Assembly: GCF_024158745.1 (NCBI RefSeq)
Contig: NZ_JAMZAW010000016.1
Coordinates: forward strand, 84,191 to 148,190
Length of the DNA stretch: 64,000 nt
From: Paenibacillus tyrphae
GTDB taxonomy: Bacteria > Bacillota > Bacilli > Paenibacillales > NBRC-103111
Direction of reading: 5' to 3'
How positions within the stretch are numbered: the stretch's first letter is position 1; each line of letters starts with the position of its first letter. A program made the position numbers and the translations under genes. Shown piece after piece: positions 48,194-57,042 of this stretch. A model generated the notes under the pieces. That model did no database searches. It was given only the letters and a program-made list of their open reading frames with translations, and was not told the origin of the DNA.

Positions 48194-49564
48194 ATGAAAA
48201 GAAACAAGACGGCTTGTCTTGGCGCGATTCTGCTGACAGGCGCAGTACTGCTGCCGGCTTGCTCAGGCGACACGAAGGATGGCGGGTCCAAGGGGGACTC
48301 CACGGTCACGATCACGCAGTTCGTTCCCGATCTTCCGGATAAAACCTATGTCGAGAAGCTCATTCCGGAATTCGAGGCGAAGCACCCGAACATCAAGGTC
48401 AAGATCATGAAGACGCCTTACGAGGAATTCGATTCGAAGCTGCAAGCGATGATTGCCGCCGGCACGGCTCCCGACATCACCTCGCATTGGGGCGAAGGCG
48501 GCTTCATCGAGTATTACGACAAGGGCTTGCTGCGCGACCTGACCGACCTGATGAAAGAGGACAACTTCAAAGCGTCCGACTACGGCATTCCCGACAACCT
48601 GATGGACATCTACAAAATCGACGGCAAAAACTACGGCATCCCGGTTTACAGCTACGTGACGATGCTCCTCTACAACAAGGACATGTTCGATAAAGCAGGC
48701 GTTCCGTACCCGCCGTCGGACTACGAAGACAAGTCATGGACGTTCGACAAAATGGTCGAAACCGCCAAGAAGCTGAGCAAGCCGAGCGACGATTTTGAGA
48801 AAGTGGAGTTCGGCATGGACTGGGTCTGGGGCGAGAAGGATATGCGTCCGGTGTATTTCGGAGCCAAAGTCTACTCCGATGATACGTGGACGAACGGCGG
48901 CCATGCGACGTCCTTCCACTTCAATTCGCCGGAGGTCGTCAAAATCAACCAGCGCTTGTCCGACCTGATCCTGAAGGACAAGGTGATGCCGTCGCCGGAA
49001 TTCACCAAGGCCGTCGCCGGGCAAGGCGGCGATCCGTTCGCCACCGGGCGCATAGGGATGTCTGTCGCCGGGGCCTGGATTCTCGCCTCGGTCAAGGATT
49101 ACAGCTTCAAGGTCGGCGTGGCCGCCGTCCCGTACAGCGGCAGCGACAAGAACCGCAACGTGCTGTATGTCGACCCGCTTCTCATCCTGAAGGATTCCAA
49201 GCATCCGAAGGAAGCGTACGAATGGATCAAATTCCAGCTCGGCAAGGACATCCAGGAAAAGTCGATCGAGCTGAGCGGCGGCACGCCTCCGGCCAATCAG
49301 CAGGCGGCGGAAAAGTATTTTAGTCTCTACAGCCCGGCGATCGACGCCAAAGATATGAAGAACGTCGTCGAAGGCGGCCTGAAATACGGCGTCGAATCGT
49401 ATAATCATTTGATTACCCACTACTCCGAGATTTTGAACATCGTCAAGAACGAGTTGGATCTTGTGGACAACGGGCAAAAAACCGTGGCCGAAGTCAGCCC
49501 GCAGTTGGAGAAAAAGGTGAACGACCTGCTGAAGGAGAAAAACGCCGACAAAGCCAAAAAGTAA
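48194..49564 (+). CDS. Family-1 sugar-binding lipoprotein
   Basis: A 456-residue lipoprotein with lipobox LPAC (Cys23). The binding domain starts VTITQFVPDLPDKTYVEKLI and has FEAKHPNIKVKIMKTPYEEF, MIAAGTAPDITSHWGEGGF, YGIPVYSYVTMLLYNKDMFD and GRIGMSVAGAWILASVKDYS. The spacing between permeases and lipoprotein, with the lipoprotein last, differs from the importer at 12-15 kb. A tight AAAGATG-type start follows GGAGTGAGG. It should deliver an oligosaccharide, probably a beta-linked disaccharide judging from the GH4 gene downstream. Confidence 0.88.
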   Translation: MKRNKTACLGAILLTGAVLLPACSGDTKDGGSKGDSTVTITQFVPDLPDKTYVEKLIPEFEAKHPNIKVKIMKTPYEEFDSKLQAMIAAGTAPDITSHWGEGGFIEYYDKGLLRDLTDLMKEDNFKASDYGIPDNLMDIYKIDGKNYGIPVYSYVTMLLYNKDMFDKAGVPYPPSDYEDKSWTFDKMVETAKKLSKPSDDFEKVEFGMDWVWGEKDMRPVYFGAKVYSDDTWTNGGHATSFHFNSPEVVKINQRLSDLILKDKVMPSPEFTKAVAGQGGDPFATGRIGMSVAGAWILASVKDYSFKVGVAAVPYSGSDKNRNVLYVDPLLILKDSKHPKEAYEWIKFQLGKDIQEKSIELSGGTPPANQQAAEKYFSLYSPAIDAKDMKNVVEGGLKYGVESYNHLITHYSEILNIVKNELDLVDNGQKTVAEVSPQLEKKVNDLLKEKNADKAKK

Positions 49565-49698
49565 GCGCTCAAGCCTTCTGACCCTGCCGCGCCACAACTC
49601 CCCTTGCACCCCGGCCTCTCCTTGCGGAGGGGCCATTCGGAGCTATGGTATACTATTGCTTATAAGAATGAATACCGATCCGGGAGTTTGATCTAATC

Positions 49699-50709
49699 AT
49701 GAAAAAAGTAAGCATATGGGACGTCGTAAAAAAATCGGGACTGTCACTTGTGACCGTGTCGAAGGTGCTTAACAATTCGCCCACTGTTCGGGAGAGCAAC
49801 CGTCAGAAGGTGCTACAGGCCATTCAGGAGCTGGATTACCGGCCTAATGCCGCCGCCCGCAATCTGGCGCGGGGGTCGACGGGACTAATCGGCCTGACGC
49901 TGATCACCCTGCAGGATTCAGTGTTCGACGGCATCGTGCATGCCGTGAACGAAGCCTTGGAGGAGAACGGTTATTTTTTGGCGCTGAACGTGTGCTCCTC
50001 TCCGAACGGCGGTTTGAAGCCGACCAACTTTTTGTTTCAGGAAGACCGGGTCGACGGCATCATCGTGCTGTCACCCATGGAAGAAGAGCAGTATGTGCTG
50101 GAGCTCAAACGGAAGAAAATCCCGTTTGTTATTATCGATAATCAGATTGAAAAAACAAATGCCACTACGGTGAATGTGGACAACTATACAGGCGGCTACG
50201 AGGCGACCAAGCATTTGATCAGCCTGGGACATACGCGCATCGCGCACGTGAGCGGGCCGGAGCTGTTTCTCAGCGCCAGGGAGCGCAGACGCGGATTCGA
50301 AGCGGCCATGGCCGAAGCGGGACTGACGCCGCTGGCCGTGGCCTGCACCGAATTCAACATCCGCAGCGGCTTCGACGTCGCCAAGGAATGGCTGCGCAGC
50401 GGGAACGTGCCGACGGCCGTCTTCGCCGGAGAAGACGGCCTTGCGCTCGGCGTCATGGATGCGTTCCGGGACGAAGGGTACCGCATTCCGCGCGATCTTT
50501 CGATCGTCGGGTATGACGATCAAGTGTTCGCCGCCGATATTCATCCGCGGCTTACGACCGTCAGACAGCCGATGGAGCAGATGGGACAGCAGGCCGTCCG
50601 CCTGCTGCTCAAGCTGATCGACGGCTCCATGAAACGGAACACTTCGGTCTGCTTGAAGCCGGAATTGATCGTGAGAGAATCCACGTCGCCTTATTCCCCC
50701 ACACCGTAG
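49699..50709 (+). CDS. LacI-family repressor of the sugar locus
   Basis: A 336-residue regulator. The HTH is SIWDVVKKSGLSLVTVSKVL then NNSPTVRESNRQKVLQAIQE, with hinge helix NAAARNLARG. The ligand domain (about 60-336) has VDGIIVLSPMEEEQ, FVIIDNQIEKTNATTVNVDN and SIVGYDDQVFAADIHPRLTT. The palindrome with central CG found twice upstream of the permease genes is the type bound by this family, so autoregulation of the whole cluster is likely. The gene lies between the transport and catabolic genes, so it is transcribed with them or from a weak promoter in the 135-bp gap that contains a GGCC-CTCC/GGAG-GGCC hairpin. Confidence 0.88.
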   Translation: MKKVSIWDVVKKSGLSLVTVSKVLNNSPTVRESNRQKVLQAIQELDYRPNAAARNLARGSTGLIGLTLITLQDSVFDGIVHAVNEALEENGYFLALNVCSSPNGGLKPTNFLFQEDRVDGIIVLSPMEEEQYVLELKRKKIPFVIIDNQIEKTNATTVNVDNYTGGYEATKHLISLGHTRIAHVSGPELFLSARERRRGFEAAMAEAGLTPLAVACTEFNIRSGFDVAKEWLRSGNVPTAVFAGEDGLALGVMDAFRDEGYRIPRDLSIVGYDDQVFAADIHPRLTTVRQPMEQMGQQAVRLLLKLIDGSMKRNTSVCLKPELIVRESTSPYSPTP

Positions 50710-50738
50710 CTGGCTCTATAGGACGGGAGTGGAGTACA

Positions 50739-51725
50739 TTGAAATACTACTTGGGGATGGATGCCGGCGGCAGCAAAACGTATGCCGTCATTACCGACGA
50801 AACGGGCCGGTTGGTCGCAGCCGGCAAAGGCGGCCCCGGCAACCATCAGATTGACCGCGATACGGCCGCGCAGAGCATCTGCCAAGCCGTCGCTCAAGCG
50901 CTTGGCCAAGCCGGCCTGCGCGAGCAGGACATTGCCGCGGCCTGCTTCGGGCTGGCAGGCGCCGACCGCGAAGCCGACTTCCGCATATTGCGGCCGATGA
51001 TCGCCGAGCTGGGACTGCCCGGCTCCGACGTCGTCTGCGACACCGTCATCGCCCTGCGCGCCGGCACATCGAAGCCGTACGGCGTCGTGGCGATTTGCGG
51101 CAGCGGCACGAACTGCGTCGGCGTCTCCCCTGCGGGCGAGATGTATCAATGCGGCGGCTTCGGCTACCCGTACGGCGATTTCGGCGGCGGCGGGGACTTG
51201 GCGGCGGAAGCGTTCCGCGCAGTCATCCGGGCATGGGAAGGCCGCGAGGAAGAGACGCTGCTGACCGCTTTGGTCACGAAGGAGCTCGACTACCCCTCTG
51301 TCGAACATATGTTCCATCATTTTCTGGACCATGCGCTGCCCATCCCGTTTGAACTGACGCCGCTGCTATTCGAAGCAGCCGCCCACGGAGACCGCGTGGC
51401 CGCCCGCATCCTCCGCATGCAGGGAATGGAGCTCGGGCTGGCGGCCCGGGCGGTCATCCGGCGTCTGGGGATGCAGAGGGAAACCTTCGATCTGGTGCTT
51501 GCGGGCAGTGTGCTGACCCGGGGTGACGGGCAATTCATTCATCCGTATATCGTAGAACTGGTGCAGCCGGAAGCTCCGGACTGCCAGCTTCAGGTGCTGG
51601 GTGTGGAGCCGGTGGTCGGTGCGATCTTGCTGGCTATGGAGAAAGACGGCGCGACCGTCTCCGAGCCGGTGCAGGAGCAAGTCCGACGCATATCCGATTT
51701 GAAGGGAGTGCTTGCAGGTGGCTGA
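50739..51725 (+). CDS. BadF/BadG-type sugar kinase (GlcNAc-kinase-like)
   Basis: A 328-residue ATPase-fold kinase. The phosphate-1 motif is GMDAGGSKTYAVITDETG, followed by KGGPGNHQ, FGLAGADREAD, VVAICGSGTNCVGV (phosphate-2) and LVLAGSVLTRGDG (adenosine). This is the pattern of eukaryote-type N-acetylglucosamine kinases within the BadF/BadG/BcrA family. The start is TTG 50739 after GGGAGTGGAG. It overlaps the GH4 gene by 8 bp. In this locus it probably phosphorylates the imported disaccharide, or a product of its cleavage, at C6; which one is not shown. Confidence 0.83.
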   Translation: MKYYLGMDAGGSKTYAVITDETGRLVAAGKGGPGNHQIDRDTAAQSICQAVAQALGQAGLREQDIAAACFGLAGADREADFRILRPMIAELGLPGSDVVCDTVIALRAGTSKPYGVVAICGSGTNCVGVSPAGEMYQCGGFGYPYGDFGGGGDLAAEAFRAVIRAWEGREEETLLTALVTKELDYPSVEHMFHHFLDHALPIPFELTPLLFEAAAHGDRVAARILRMQGMELGLAARAVIRRLGMQRETFDLVLAGSVLTRGDGQFIHPYIVELVQPEAPDCQLQVLGVEPVVGAILLAMEKDGATVSEPVQEQVRRISDLKGVLAGG

Positions 51726-53037
51726 AACCAAAGGCTTGAAAGTCGTCGTGATCGGCGGCGGGTCGTCGTACACGCCGGAGCTGATCGAAGGATTTATTGT
51801 GCATCATGACCGTTTTCCTGTCACGGACCTGTGGCTGGTCGATATCCCGGAAGGGGAGCACAAGCTGCGCATCGTCGGACAACTGGCGCAGCGCATGGTG
51901 GAGAAATCGAAGCTGCCGATCACGGTCCGCTTGACGACCAATCGCCGGGAAGCGCTGGCGGGCGCCGATTTCGTCACGACGCAGCTGCGCGTCGGGCTGC
52001 TGGAAGCGCGCATCCGGGACGAGACGATTCCGCTGCGCTACGGCATGATCGGCCAGGAAACGACCGGTCCGGGCGGCATGATGAAGGCGCTGCGCACAAT
52101 TCCCGTACTACTGGACATCGCCAAGGATATGGAGGAGCTGTGCCCGGACGCCTGGATGCTGAACTTCACGAATCCGGCCGGGATGGTGACGGAAGCGATC
52201 CTCCACCATTCGAACATTCGGGCCGTCGGCATCTGCAATTCGCCGATCGGGGTGTACAAGTGGCTGACCGGCCTCTACGAGGTGCCGATGGAGCGCATCT
52301 ACGCCGAATTCGTCGGCTTGAATCACCTGCACTGGGTCACGCAGGTGCGGATCGACGGCGAATCGAAGCTGGAAGAGCTGCTGGCGAACCGCGACGGCTA
52401 TTCCGCCAAAAACGTCCCGCAGTACGAATGGAACGCGTCGTTCATCCGTTCGCTCGGTGCTATTCCCACATACTATTTGAAGTATTTTTATTTGACCGAA
52501 GAGATGCTGGCCGACCAGATTGAATCGTCCGCCCGGGAAGGCACCCGCGCCGAAGTGGTGAAGCGACTGGAGGACGAATTGTTCGAGCTGTACAAGGATC
52601 CGGATCTGGCCGAGAAGCCGAAGCAGCTTGAGAAGCGCGGAGGCGCATACTACTCGGAGGCCGCCGTCAAGCTGATGACGTCGCTGTACAACGATACGCG
52701 CGACCTTCAGACGCTGAACGTCCGCAACCAGGGCATCCTCGACTTCCTGCCGGCGGACGCCTGCATCGAGGTCAACTGCGTCGTCACGAAGCAGGGGCCG
52801 ATTCCGCTGCCGGTCTCGGTCGTGCCGGAAGCCGCCAAGGGCTTGATCCATGCGGTGAAAACGTACGAACGTCTCGCCATTGCCGCCGCCGTCTCCGGCG
52901 ACCGCGGACTTGCGCTGCAAGCGCTCGCCCACCATCCGCTCGTGACCTCGGTCAACAAAGCGGAGCCGATGCTGGATGAGATGCTGGAGCAGAACAAAGC
53001 GTTCTTGCCGCGATTTTTCGCCGCGCAGACCGTGTAA
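51718..53037 (+). CDS. GH4 6-phospho-beta-glucosidase
   Basis: A 439-residue NAD- and metal-dependent glycosidase. The N-terminal Rossmann motif is KVVVIGGGSSYTPELIEG. Catalytic markers of GH4 are MLNFTNPAGMVTEAIL, VGICNSPIG (metal-binding Cys) and VGLNHLHWV (metal-binding His), with TYYLKYFYL further on. GH4 enzymes of the LicH type cleave 6-phospho-beta-glucosides by a redox elimination mechanism; they normally act after PTS uptake. Here no PTS gene is present and a kinase gene overlaps by 8 bp. GTG 51718 lies 9 nt after GGGAG; TTG 51712 is less well placed. Confidence 0.87.
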   Translation: MAETKGLKVVVIGGGSSYTPELIEGFIVHHDRFPVTDLWLVDIPEGEHKLRIVGQLAQRMVEKSKLPITVRLTTNRREALAGADFVTTQLRVGLLEARIRDETIPLRYGMIGQETTGPGGMMKALRTIPVLLDIAKDMEELCPDAWMLNFTNPAGMVTEAILHHSNIRAVGICNSPIGVYKWLTGLYEVPMERIYAEFVGLNHLHWVTQVRIDGESKLEELLANRDGYSAKNVPQYEWNASFIRSLGAIPTYYLKYFYLTEEMLADQIESSAREGTRAEVVKRLEDELFELYKDPDLAEKPKQLEKRGGAYYSEAAVKLMTSLYNDTRDLQTLNVRNQGILDFLPADACIEVNCVVTKQGPIPLPVSVVPEAAKGLIHAVKTYERLAIAAAVSGDRGLALQALAHHPLVTSVNKAEPMLDEMLEQNKAFLPRFFAAQTV

Positions 53038-53075
53038 GCCGTTCTAATGCTTAAAACCTTAAAATAGACTTACAG

Positions 53076-53118
53076 CAAGCCGGCATCGGTCGCCGAACCG
53101 ATAGCCGGCTTGTTCGGC
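53076..53118 (+). terminator. Hairpin terminator after the GH4 gene
   Basis: CAAGCCGGC (53076-53084) pairs with GCCGGCTTG (53104-53112), with an inner ATCGGT/ACCGAT stem. Only a short T-run (TTG TTC) follows, so termination may be partial. Confidence 0.55.
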
Positions 53119-53245
53119 GTCGAGGCAAAAAAATCCATGTTTCAACCCGGCCGGAAACGGGTAATGGCAAGCAAGCGTCCGCCCGCCCCAGACTACCGGC
53201 AGTCCTCCGTCCGCAAAATCCAATTAGACGAAGGTGGTGTTTCTA

Positions 53246-53584
53246 ATGGTAATGGGAGGTTTATTGTTCCTGTTGATTGTCCTTGCCGCGATGTACCTGC
53301 TATACAGCCGCTCCGCGCAGTGGAAAACGGTAATGGCCGCTTCCGGGCACGAAGCCCGCGACCTTCAAGCGAGGCACGCCTTCTTACGGTCGAAGCAGGT
53401 GAAATGCCGGGTGAAATCCGATACCGATGCGGCTCTGAGCGCGATCCAGACGGCGGCCGAAGCCGTCGATCTCCATCACCCCGAAAGCTTGAAGCTTGAT
53501 GTGCACGCCAAAGATTTGCACAAAGCCGAAGCGCTGCTGCTGCAGTATGAGGAGAAGCAGTCGGCGGCCTCGGCTCTGCTCTAA
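53246..53584 (+). CDS. Hypothetical protein with N-terminal anchor
   Basis: A 112-residue protein with one N-terminal TM helix (MGGLLFLLIVLAAMYLLYS) and a soluble tail. The tail, FLRSKQVKCRVKSDTDAALS and then LKLDVHAKDLHKAEALLLQY, has the beta-alpha-beta look of DUF2007-like putative signalling domains, a weak resemblance only. ATG 53246 lies 8 nt after AAGGTGG. It follows the GH4 terminator and seems independent of the sugar locus. Confidence 0.5.
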   Translation: MVMGGLLFLLIVLAAMYLLYSRSAQWKTVMAASGHEARDLQARHAFLRSKQVKCRVKSDTDAALSAIQTAAEAVDLHHPESLKLDVHAKDLHKAEALLLQYEEKQSAASALL

Positions 53585-53601
53585 TCTGATATCCTCACCA
53601 G

Positions 53602-53650
53602 AAATCCCCTGCGACCGGCGGCCTCTCGCCCGGACGTAGGGGGTTTGCCG
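53602..53650. terminator. Convergent hairpin between two small genes
   Basis: AAATCCCCT (53602-53610) and AGGGGGTTT (53636-53644) pair with one G-T wobble; an inner GGCG/CGCC stem is possible. Short T-runs lie on both sides. Confidence 0.55.
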
Positions 53651-53678
53651 TTATGCGTACCTTTTGCCGCCATGAAGG

Positions 53679-54257
53679 TTAAGGCTCGCCGCCAAAGGTC
53701 AGGTTGTCGAAGCGGAACGGACTGGCCGCGTATTTGAAGCCGAGCCGGAAGCCTGAGCTTTCGATGGAGACGGAGCGCAGATGAGGGGTCGCGACAATGC
53801 TGCGAACCACCCGGTCCAGCAGCGCTCGGTTGCCGCTGCGGATCGCCCGGACGACGATGCAGGCGAACGGCCGGTTGTTGACGATTTCTTGATAGAGCGG
53901 CAAAATCGCCTTGGCGATGGCGCGGTGAACCTTGGTGTTAAAATAAAACTGCGTCGTCCCCGGACGAATCGTGGTGGCGTTCGAGTACAGCACAATCGGC
54001 TTCGGCGCGTCGAAATCGACGAAGTAGCCGATGCCGTTCGTAGACAACGACGCATATCTCCGCTCGGGTAAGCCGACTTGCCGAAACAGCCGAATCAGCG
54101 TATCCAGATCCGCACGGCGCACGCCCCGGGTCCACGCCGAGGCATAAGCGGGGTCCGAAGCAATCCTCCGATAAAACGGAATCATGGCGGCCAGCGTCTT
54201 CCGCAGCACCGGTACCGTTACGAGACGGTTCGTTTCTTTTCCATGGTTCGTTTTCAC
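53679..54257 (-). CDS. Hypothetical protein
   Basis: A protein of about 192 residues, basic, with VPVLRKTLAAMIPFYRRIAS, then RADLDTLIRLFRQVGLPERR, FDAPKPIVLYSNATTIRPG and a beta-rich C-terminus (SVSIESSGFRLGFKYAASPF). There is no signal peptide or TM segment. No family is recognised; the HTH-free, compact plan is reminiscent of small spore or envelope proteins of Bacillales, which is only a guess. GTG 54257 follows AAAGGAG by 9 nt; ATG 54281 lies before that site. Confidence 0.5.
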   Translation of the reverse strand: MKTNHGKETNRLVTVPVLRKTLAAMIPFYRRIASDPAYASAWTRGVRRADLDTLIRLFRQVGLPERRYASLSTNGIGYFVDFDAPKPIVLYSNATTIRPGTTQFYFNTKVHRAIAKAILPLYQEIVNNRPFACIVVRAIRSGNRALLDRVVRSIVATPHLRSVSIESSGFRLGFKYAASPFRFDNLTFGGEP

Positions 54258-54535
54258 AATGACTCTCTCCTTTCTATGCATTTCCCCCTTCTTTCCACCT
54301 TATGTTCTCTTGGCCGCAAGGTGCGGATTTTGCACCATCTCTTGTAGAAGAGAGAAAATCCCTCCCATTTTCATAGATACCGCCCAAGATTCGGATGGTA
54401 AAACACATAAAAGTCCGTCAAGTAAGGGCTTTCTTCAAAGAATCGTACGGAAAACCATTTATAATTGCCCTCCATTTTGTGTATTATAGAGAGTAATAGA
54501 TTTTGACAGCTAATTTGTGAGAAAGGTTGATCCCA

Positions 54536-56209
54536 TTGGACACGACGAAACCGGCTTCTGCATCATCCTCCAATTACATCAAAAACATCGTGATCGAAGA
54601 TTTGAACACGGGTAAAGTTAATACCATCGTCACCCGCTTTCCGCCGGAGCCAAACGGTTACCTGCATATCGGGCACGCGAAGTCGATCTGTCTGAACTTC
54701 GAGCTCGCCGACGAATTCGGCGGACGTACGCATTTGCGTTTTGACGATACGAACCCGGTGAAGGAAGACGAGGAATTTGTACGCTCGATTCAGGAAGACA
54801 TCACGTGGCTCGGCTTCGAGTGGGAGCAGCTGTATTTTGCTTCGGACTTTTTCGATGAAATGTACGAGCGCGCCGTACGCTTGATCCGCAAGGGCAAAGC
54901 CTACGTATGCGATCTGACGGCGGAGCAAATCCGCGAAACGCGGGGTACCCTGACCGAGCCCGGCCAAAACAGCCCGTACCGCGACCGCAGCGTGGAGGAA
55001 AATCTCGACCTGTTCGAGCGGATGCGCAAAGGCGAGTATGCCAACGGCGAGAAGGTGCTGCGCGCCAAAATCGACATGGCCTCCCCGAACATCAACCTGC
55101 GGGACCCGGTGCTGTACCGGATTTCCCATACGCATCACCATAATACCGGCGACAAGTGGTGCATTTATCCGATGTACGACTATGCTCATCCGCTGGAGGA
55201 CGCGATCGAAGGCATCACGCATTCCATCTGTACGATGGAGTTCGCCGATCACCGTCCGCTGTACGATTGGGTCGTGCAGGAGTGCGAGATGGAGAACGTG
55301 CCGCGGCAGTACGAATTCAACCGCCTCAGCCTGACCAATACGGTGATGAGCAAGCGGAAGCTGAAGCAGCTCGTGGACGAGAACGTCGTCGACGGCTGGG
55401 ACGATCCGCGGATGCCTACGATCTCCGGTCTGCGCCGCAAGGGCTATACTCCGGAAGCGATCCGTACGTTCTGCCGCGAAGTCGGCGTAGTGAAGACGAA
55501 CAACAGTATCGTCGACGAGAAGATGCTGGAGCATTTCATCCGTGAGGACCTCAAATTGAAGGCGCCGCGCACGATGGCCGTGCTGCAGCCACTGAAGGTG
55601 GTCATCACGAATTACCCGGAAGGGCAAGTGGAAATGCTGGACGCGGAGAACAACCCCGAGAACGAAGCAATGGGACATCGTCAAATCCCGTTCTCGCGAG
55701 AAATTTATATCGAGCGGGACGACTTTATGGAGGAGCCGGTCAAAGGTTACTTCCGCCTGTTCCCCGGCAATGAAGTGCGTCTGAAGCACGCCTACTTTAT
55801 CAAATGCGAGAACGTGATCAAGGACGCGGACGGCAACGTTACGGAGCTGCACTGCACGTACGATCCCGAAACGAAGAGCGGCAGCGGATTTACCGGCCGC
55901 AAGGTCAAGGGGACGATTCACTGGGTGGAAGCGACGCAAGCCGTCCCGGCGGAATTCCGCCTGTACGAGCCACTCATCCTCGACGAGCAAGCGGAAGAAG
56001 GCGATTCGTTCCTCGACAATATTAATCCGAAGTCGCTCGAAACGGCGCAAGGCTTCGTCGAGAACAATATGCAGGACGCGAAGCCTCAGGACAAGTTTCA
56101 GTTTTTCCGCCACGGCTACTTCAACGTCGATCCGAAGCATTCGACGGAGGGCCGCCCGGTGTTCAACCGGATCGTGTCGCTGAAGAGCTCGTTCGACCCG
56201 AAAAAATAA
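54536..56209 (+). CDS. glnS: Glutaminyl-tRNA synthetase
   Basis: A 557-residue class I synthetase that charges tRNA-Gln directly with glutamine. The HIGH motif is at residues 44-47 ([11 protein letters not shown]), the KMSKS-like loop is VMSKRKL at 270-276, and [20 protein letters not shown] and [20 protein letters not shown] are GlnRS hallmarks. The C-terminal anticodon-binding barrels (about 340-550) are present, including [20 protein letters not shown], as in Escherichia coli GlnRS. Most Firmicutes lack this enzyme and use GatCAB transamidation. Start TTG 54536 lies 9 nt after AGAAAGG; TTG 54527 is in frame. A strong terminator follows. Confidence 0.93.
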   Translation: MDTTKPASASSSNYIKNIVIEDLNTGKVNTIVTRFPPEPNGYLHIGHAKSICLNFELADEFGGRTHLRFDDTNPVKEDEEFVRSIQEDITWLGFEWEQLYFASDFFDEMYERAVRLIRKGKAYVCDLTAEQIRETRGTLTEPGQNSPYRDRSVEENLDLFERMRKGEYANGEKVLRAKIDMASPNINLRDPVLYRISHTHHHNTGDKWCIYPMYDYAHPLEDAIEGITHSICTMEFADHRPLYDWVVQECEMENVPRQYEFNRLSLTNTVMSKRKLKQLVDENVVDGWDDPRMPTISGLRRKGYTPEAIRTFCREVGVVKTNNSIVDEKMLEHFIREDLKLKAPRTMAVLQPLKVVITNYPEGQVEMLDAENNPENEAMGHRQIPFSREIYIERDDFMEEPVKGYFRLFPGNEVRLKHAYFIKCENVIKDADGNVTELHCTYDPETKSGSGFTGRKVKGTIHWVEATQAVPAEFRLYEPLILDEQAEEGDSFLDNINPKSLETAQGFVENNMQDAKPQDKFQFFRHGYFNVDPKHSTEGRPVFNRIVSLKSSFDPKK

Positions 56210-56222
56210 CGCAAGCCCAAAG

Positions 56223-56272
56223 AAGCCTTTTCGCCGGATGGATCATCCGCTGCGAAAGGCTTTTTTTTTCTC
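56223..56272 (+). terminator. Intrinsic terminator of glnS
   Basis: AAGCCTTTTCGC (56223-56234) pairs with GCGAAAGGCTT (56252-56262), with an inner GGATG/CATCC stem, followed by eight T residues. Confidence 0.9.
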
Positions 56273-56288
56273 CACCCAGGACGCCACG

Positions 56289-56615
56289 TTAGGACCGCGG
56301 GGCGTACAGCATGACGGCGACCCCGGCCAAGCATAGGCTCATCCCGAGCCAGTCGTAGAGGTCCGGGGTTTTCTTGTCGATGCCCCAGCCCCACAGAACC
56401 GACAAGACGACGAAGACGCCGCCATAAGCCGCATACACCCGCCCGAAGCTCGGAAAGCTTTGCAGTGTCGGAATAACCCCGTACACGACAAGAATAAGCG
56501 CGCCGACGATGCCGTAGCCCATCGGCCTTCCTTCCCGGAGCCATAACCAGACAAGGTACCCTCCGCCGATCTCGGCCAGCCCCGCGAGAATAAATAAGAT
56601 GACGGCCTGTACCAT
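56289..56615 (-). CDS. ynfA: YnfA/UPF0060 small membrane protein
   Basis: A 108-residue protein of four TM helices, exactly the size of UPF0060. It reads VILFILAGLAEIGGGYLVWL, then REGRPMGYGIVGALILVVYG, then FGRVYAAYGGVFVVLSVLWG and a final DWLGMSLCLAGVAVMLYAPR. The AEIGGGYLVW and GRVYAAYGG motifs are diagnostic. The family resembles small multidrug transporters; its transport activity is not settled. ATG 56615 follows AAAGGAAGG; ATG 56639 is an unlikely longer start. Confidence 0.9.
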   Translation of the reverse strand: MVQAVILFILAGLAEIGGGYLVWLWLREGRPMGYGIVGALILVVYGVIPTLQSFPSFGRVYAAYGGVFVVLSVLWGWGIDKKTPDLYDWLGMSLCLAGVAVMLYAPRS

Positions 56616-56716
56616 CGCAGCCTTCCTTTCCCCGTTCATTCTCCGGCAATGGTTCTTTCTCCATTCTAACCGCCACAGCCCCTATATGTATACCGCTTCA
56701 CCAGCAGCGGGCAGGC

Positions 56717-56744
56717 ATAAAAAAAAGATCCCGTCAACGGGATC
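56717..56744 (-). terminator. Terminator of the YjcZ-type miniprotein gene
   Basis: GATCCCGT (56727-56734) and ACGGGATC (56736-56743) form a tight stem; on the minus strand eight T residues follow. Confidence 0.85.
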
Positions 56745-56763
56745 TTCAGGGAGTTGCTCGCAA

Positions 56764-56883
56764 TTAGATGAACAAGGAACGAAGAACGATCACAAGCAGA
56801 ATGAAGAGAACGAGAATGACACCTGTGCTAGTAAACCCTCCGCAGCCGCCAAAGCCGCCAGTTCCGCAACCACCAAAACCCAT
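56764..56883 (-). CDS. YjcZ-family miniprotein
   Basis: A 39-residue protein beginning MGFGGCGTGGFGGCGG, followed by a single TM helix (TGVILVLFILLVIVLRSLFI). A Gly/Phe-rich start of the form MGF/YGG and a short hydrophobic end define the YjcZ/YhfH-like sporulation-associated family of Bacillales. The two cysteines among the glycines are less usual. A perfect site, AAAGGAGGG, lies 8 nt before ATG 56883, and a terminator 20 bp past the stop. Function unknown; homologues are expressed in sporulating cells. Confidence 0.8.
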   Translation of the reverse strand: MGFGGCGTGGFGGCGGFTSTGVILVLFILLVIVLRSLFI

Positions 56884-57042
56884 TGTTCGGTCCCTCCTTT
56901 CGTTTACATGTTATATCCTATGGCCTCGCCCTTTGGCATGTTTGGACTATGTGACAAAATGTGTGCTTTTCCCAGTCCAATTTATTCGTACCGTCAGGTC
57001 AATCGACTTGGGAAGTAATGCGACTATTCCGCAAGGGCGCGA

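Noticed and set aside
54563..56140. A 525-codon minus-strand frame opposite glnS
   Set aside because: glnS has all synthetase motifs; the antisense frame gives low-complexity sequence without a recognisable fold.
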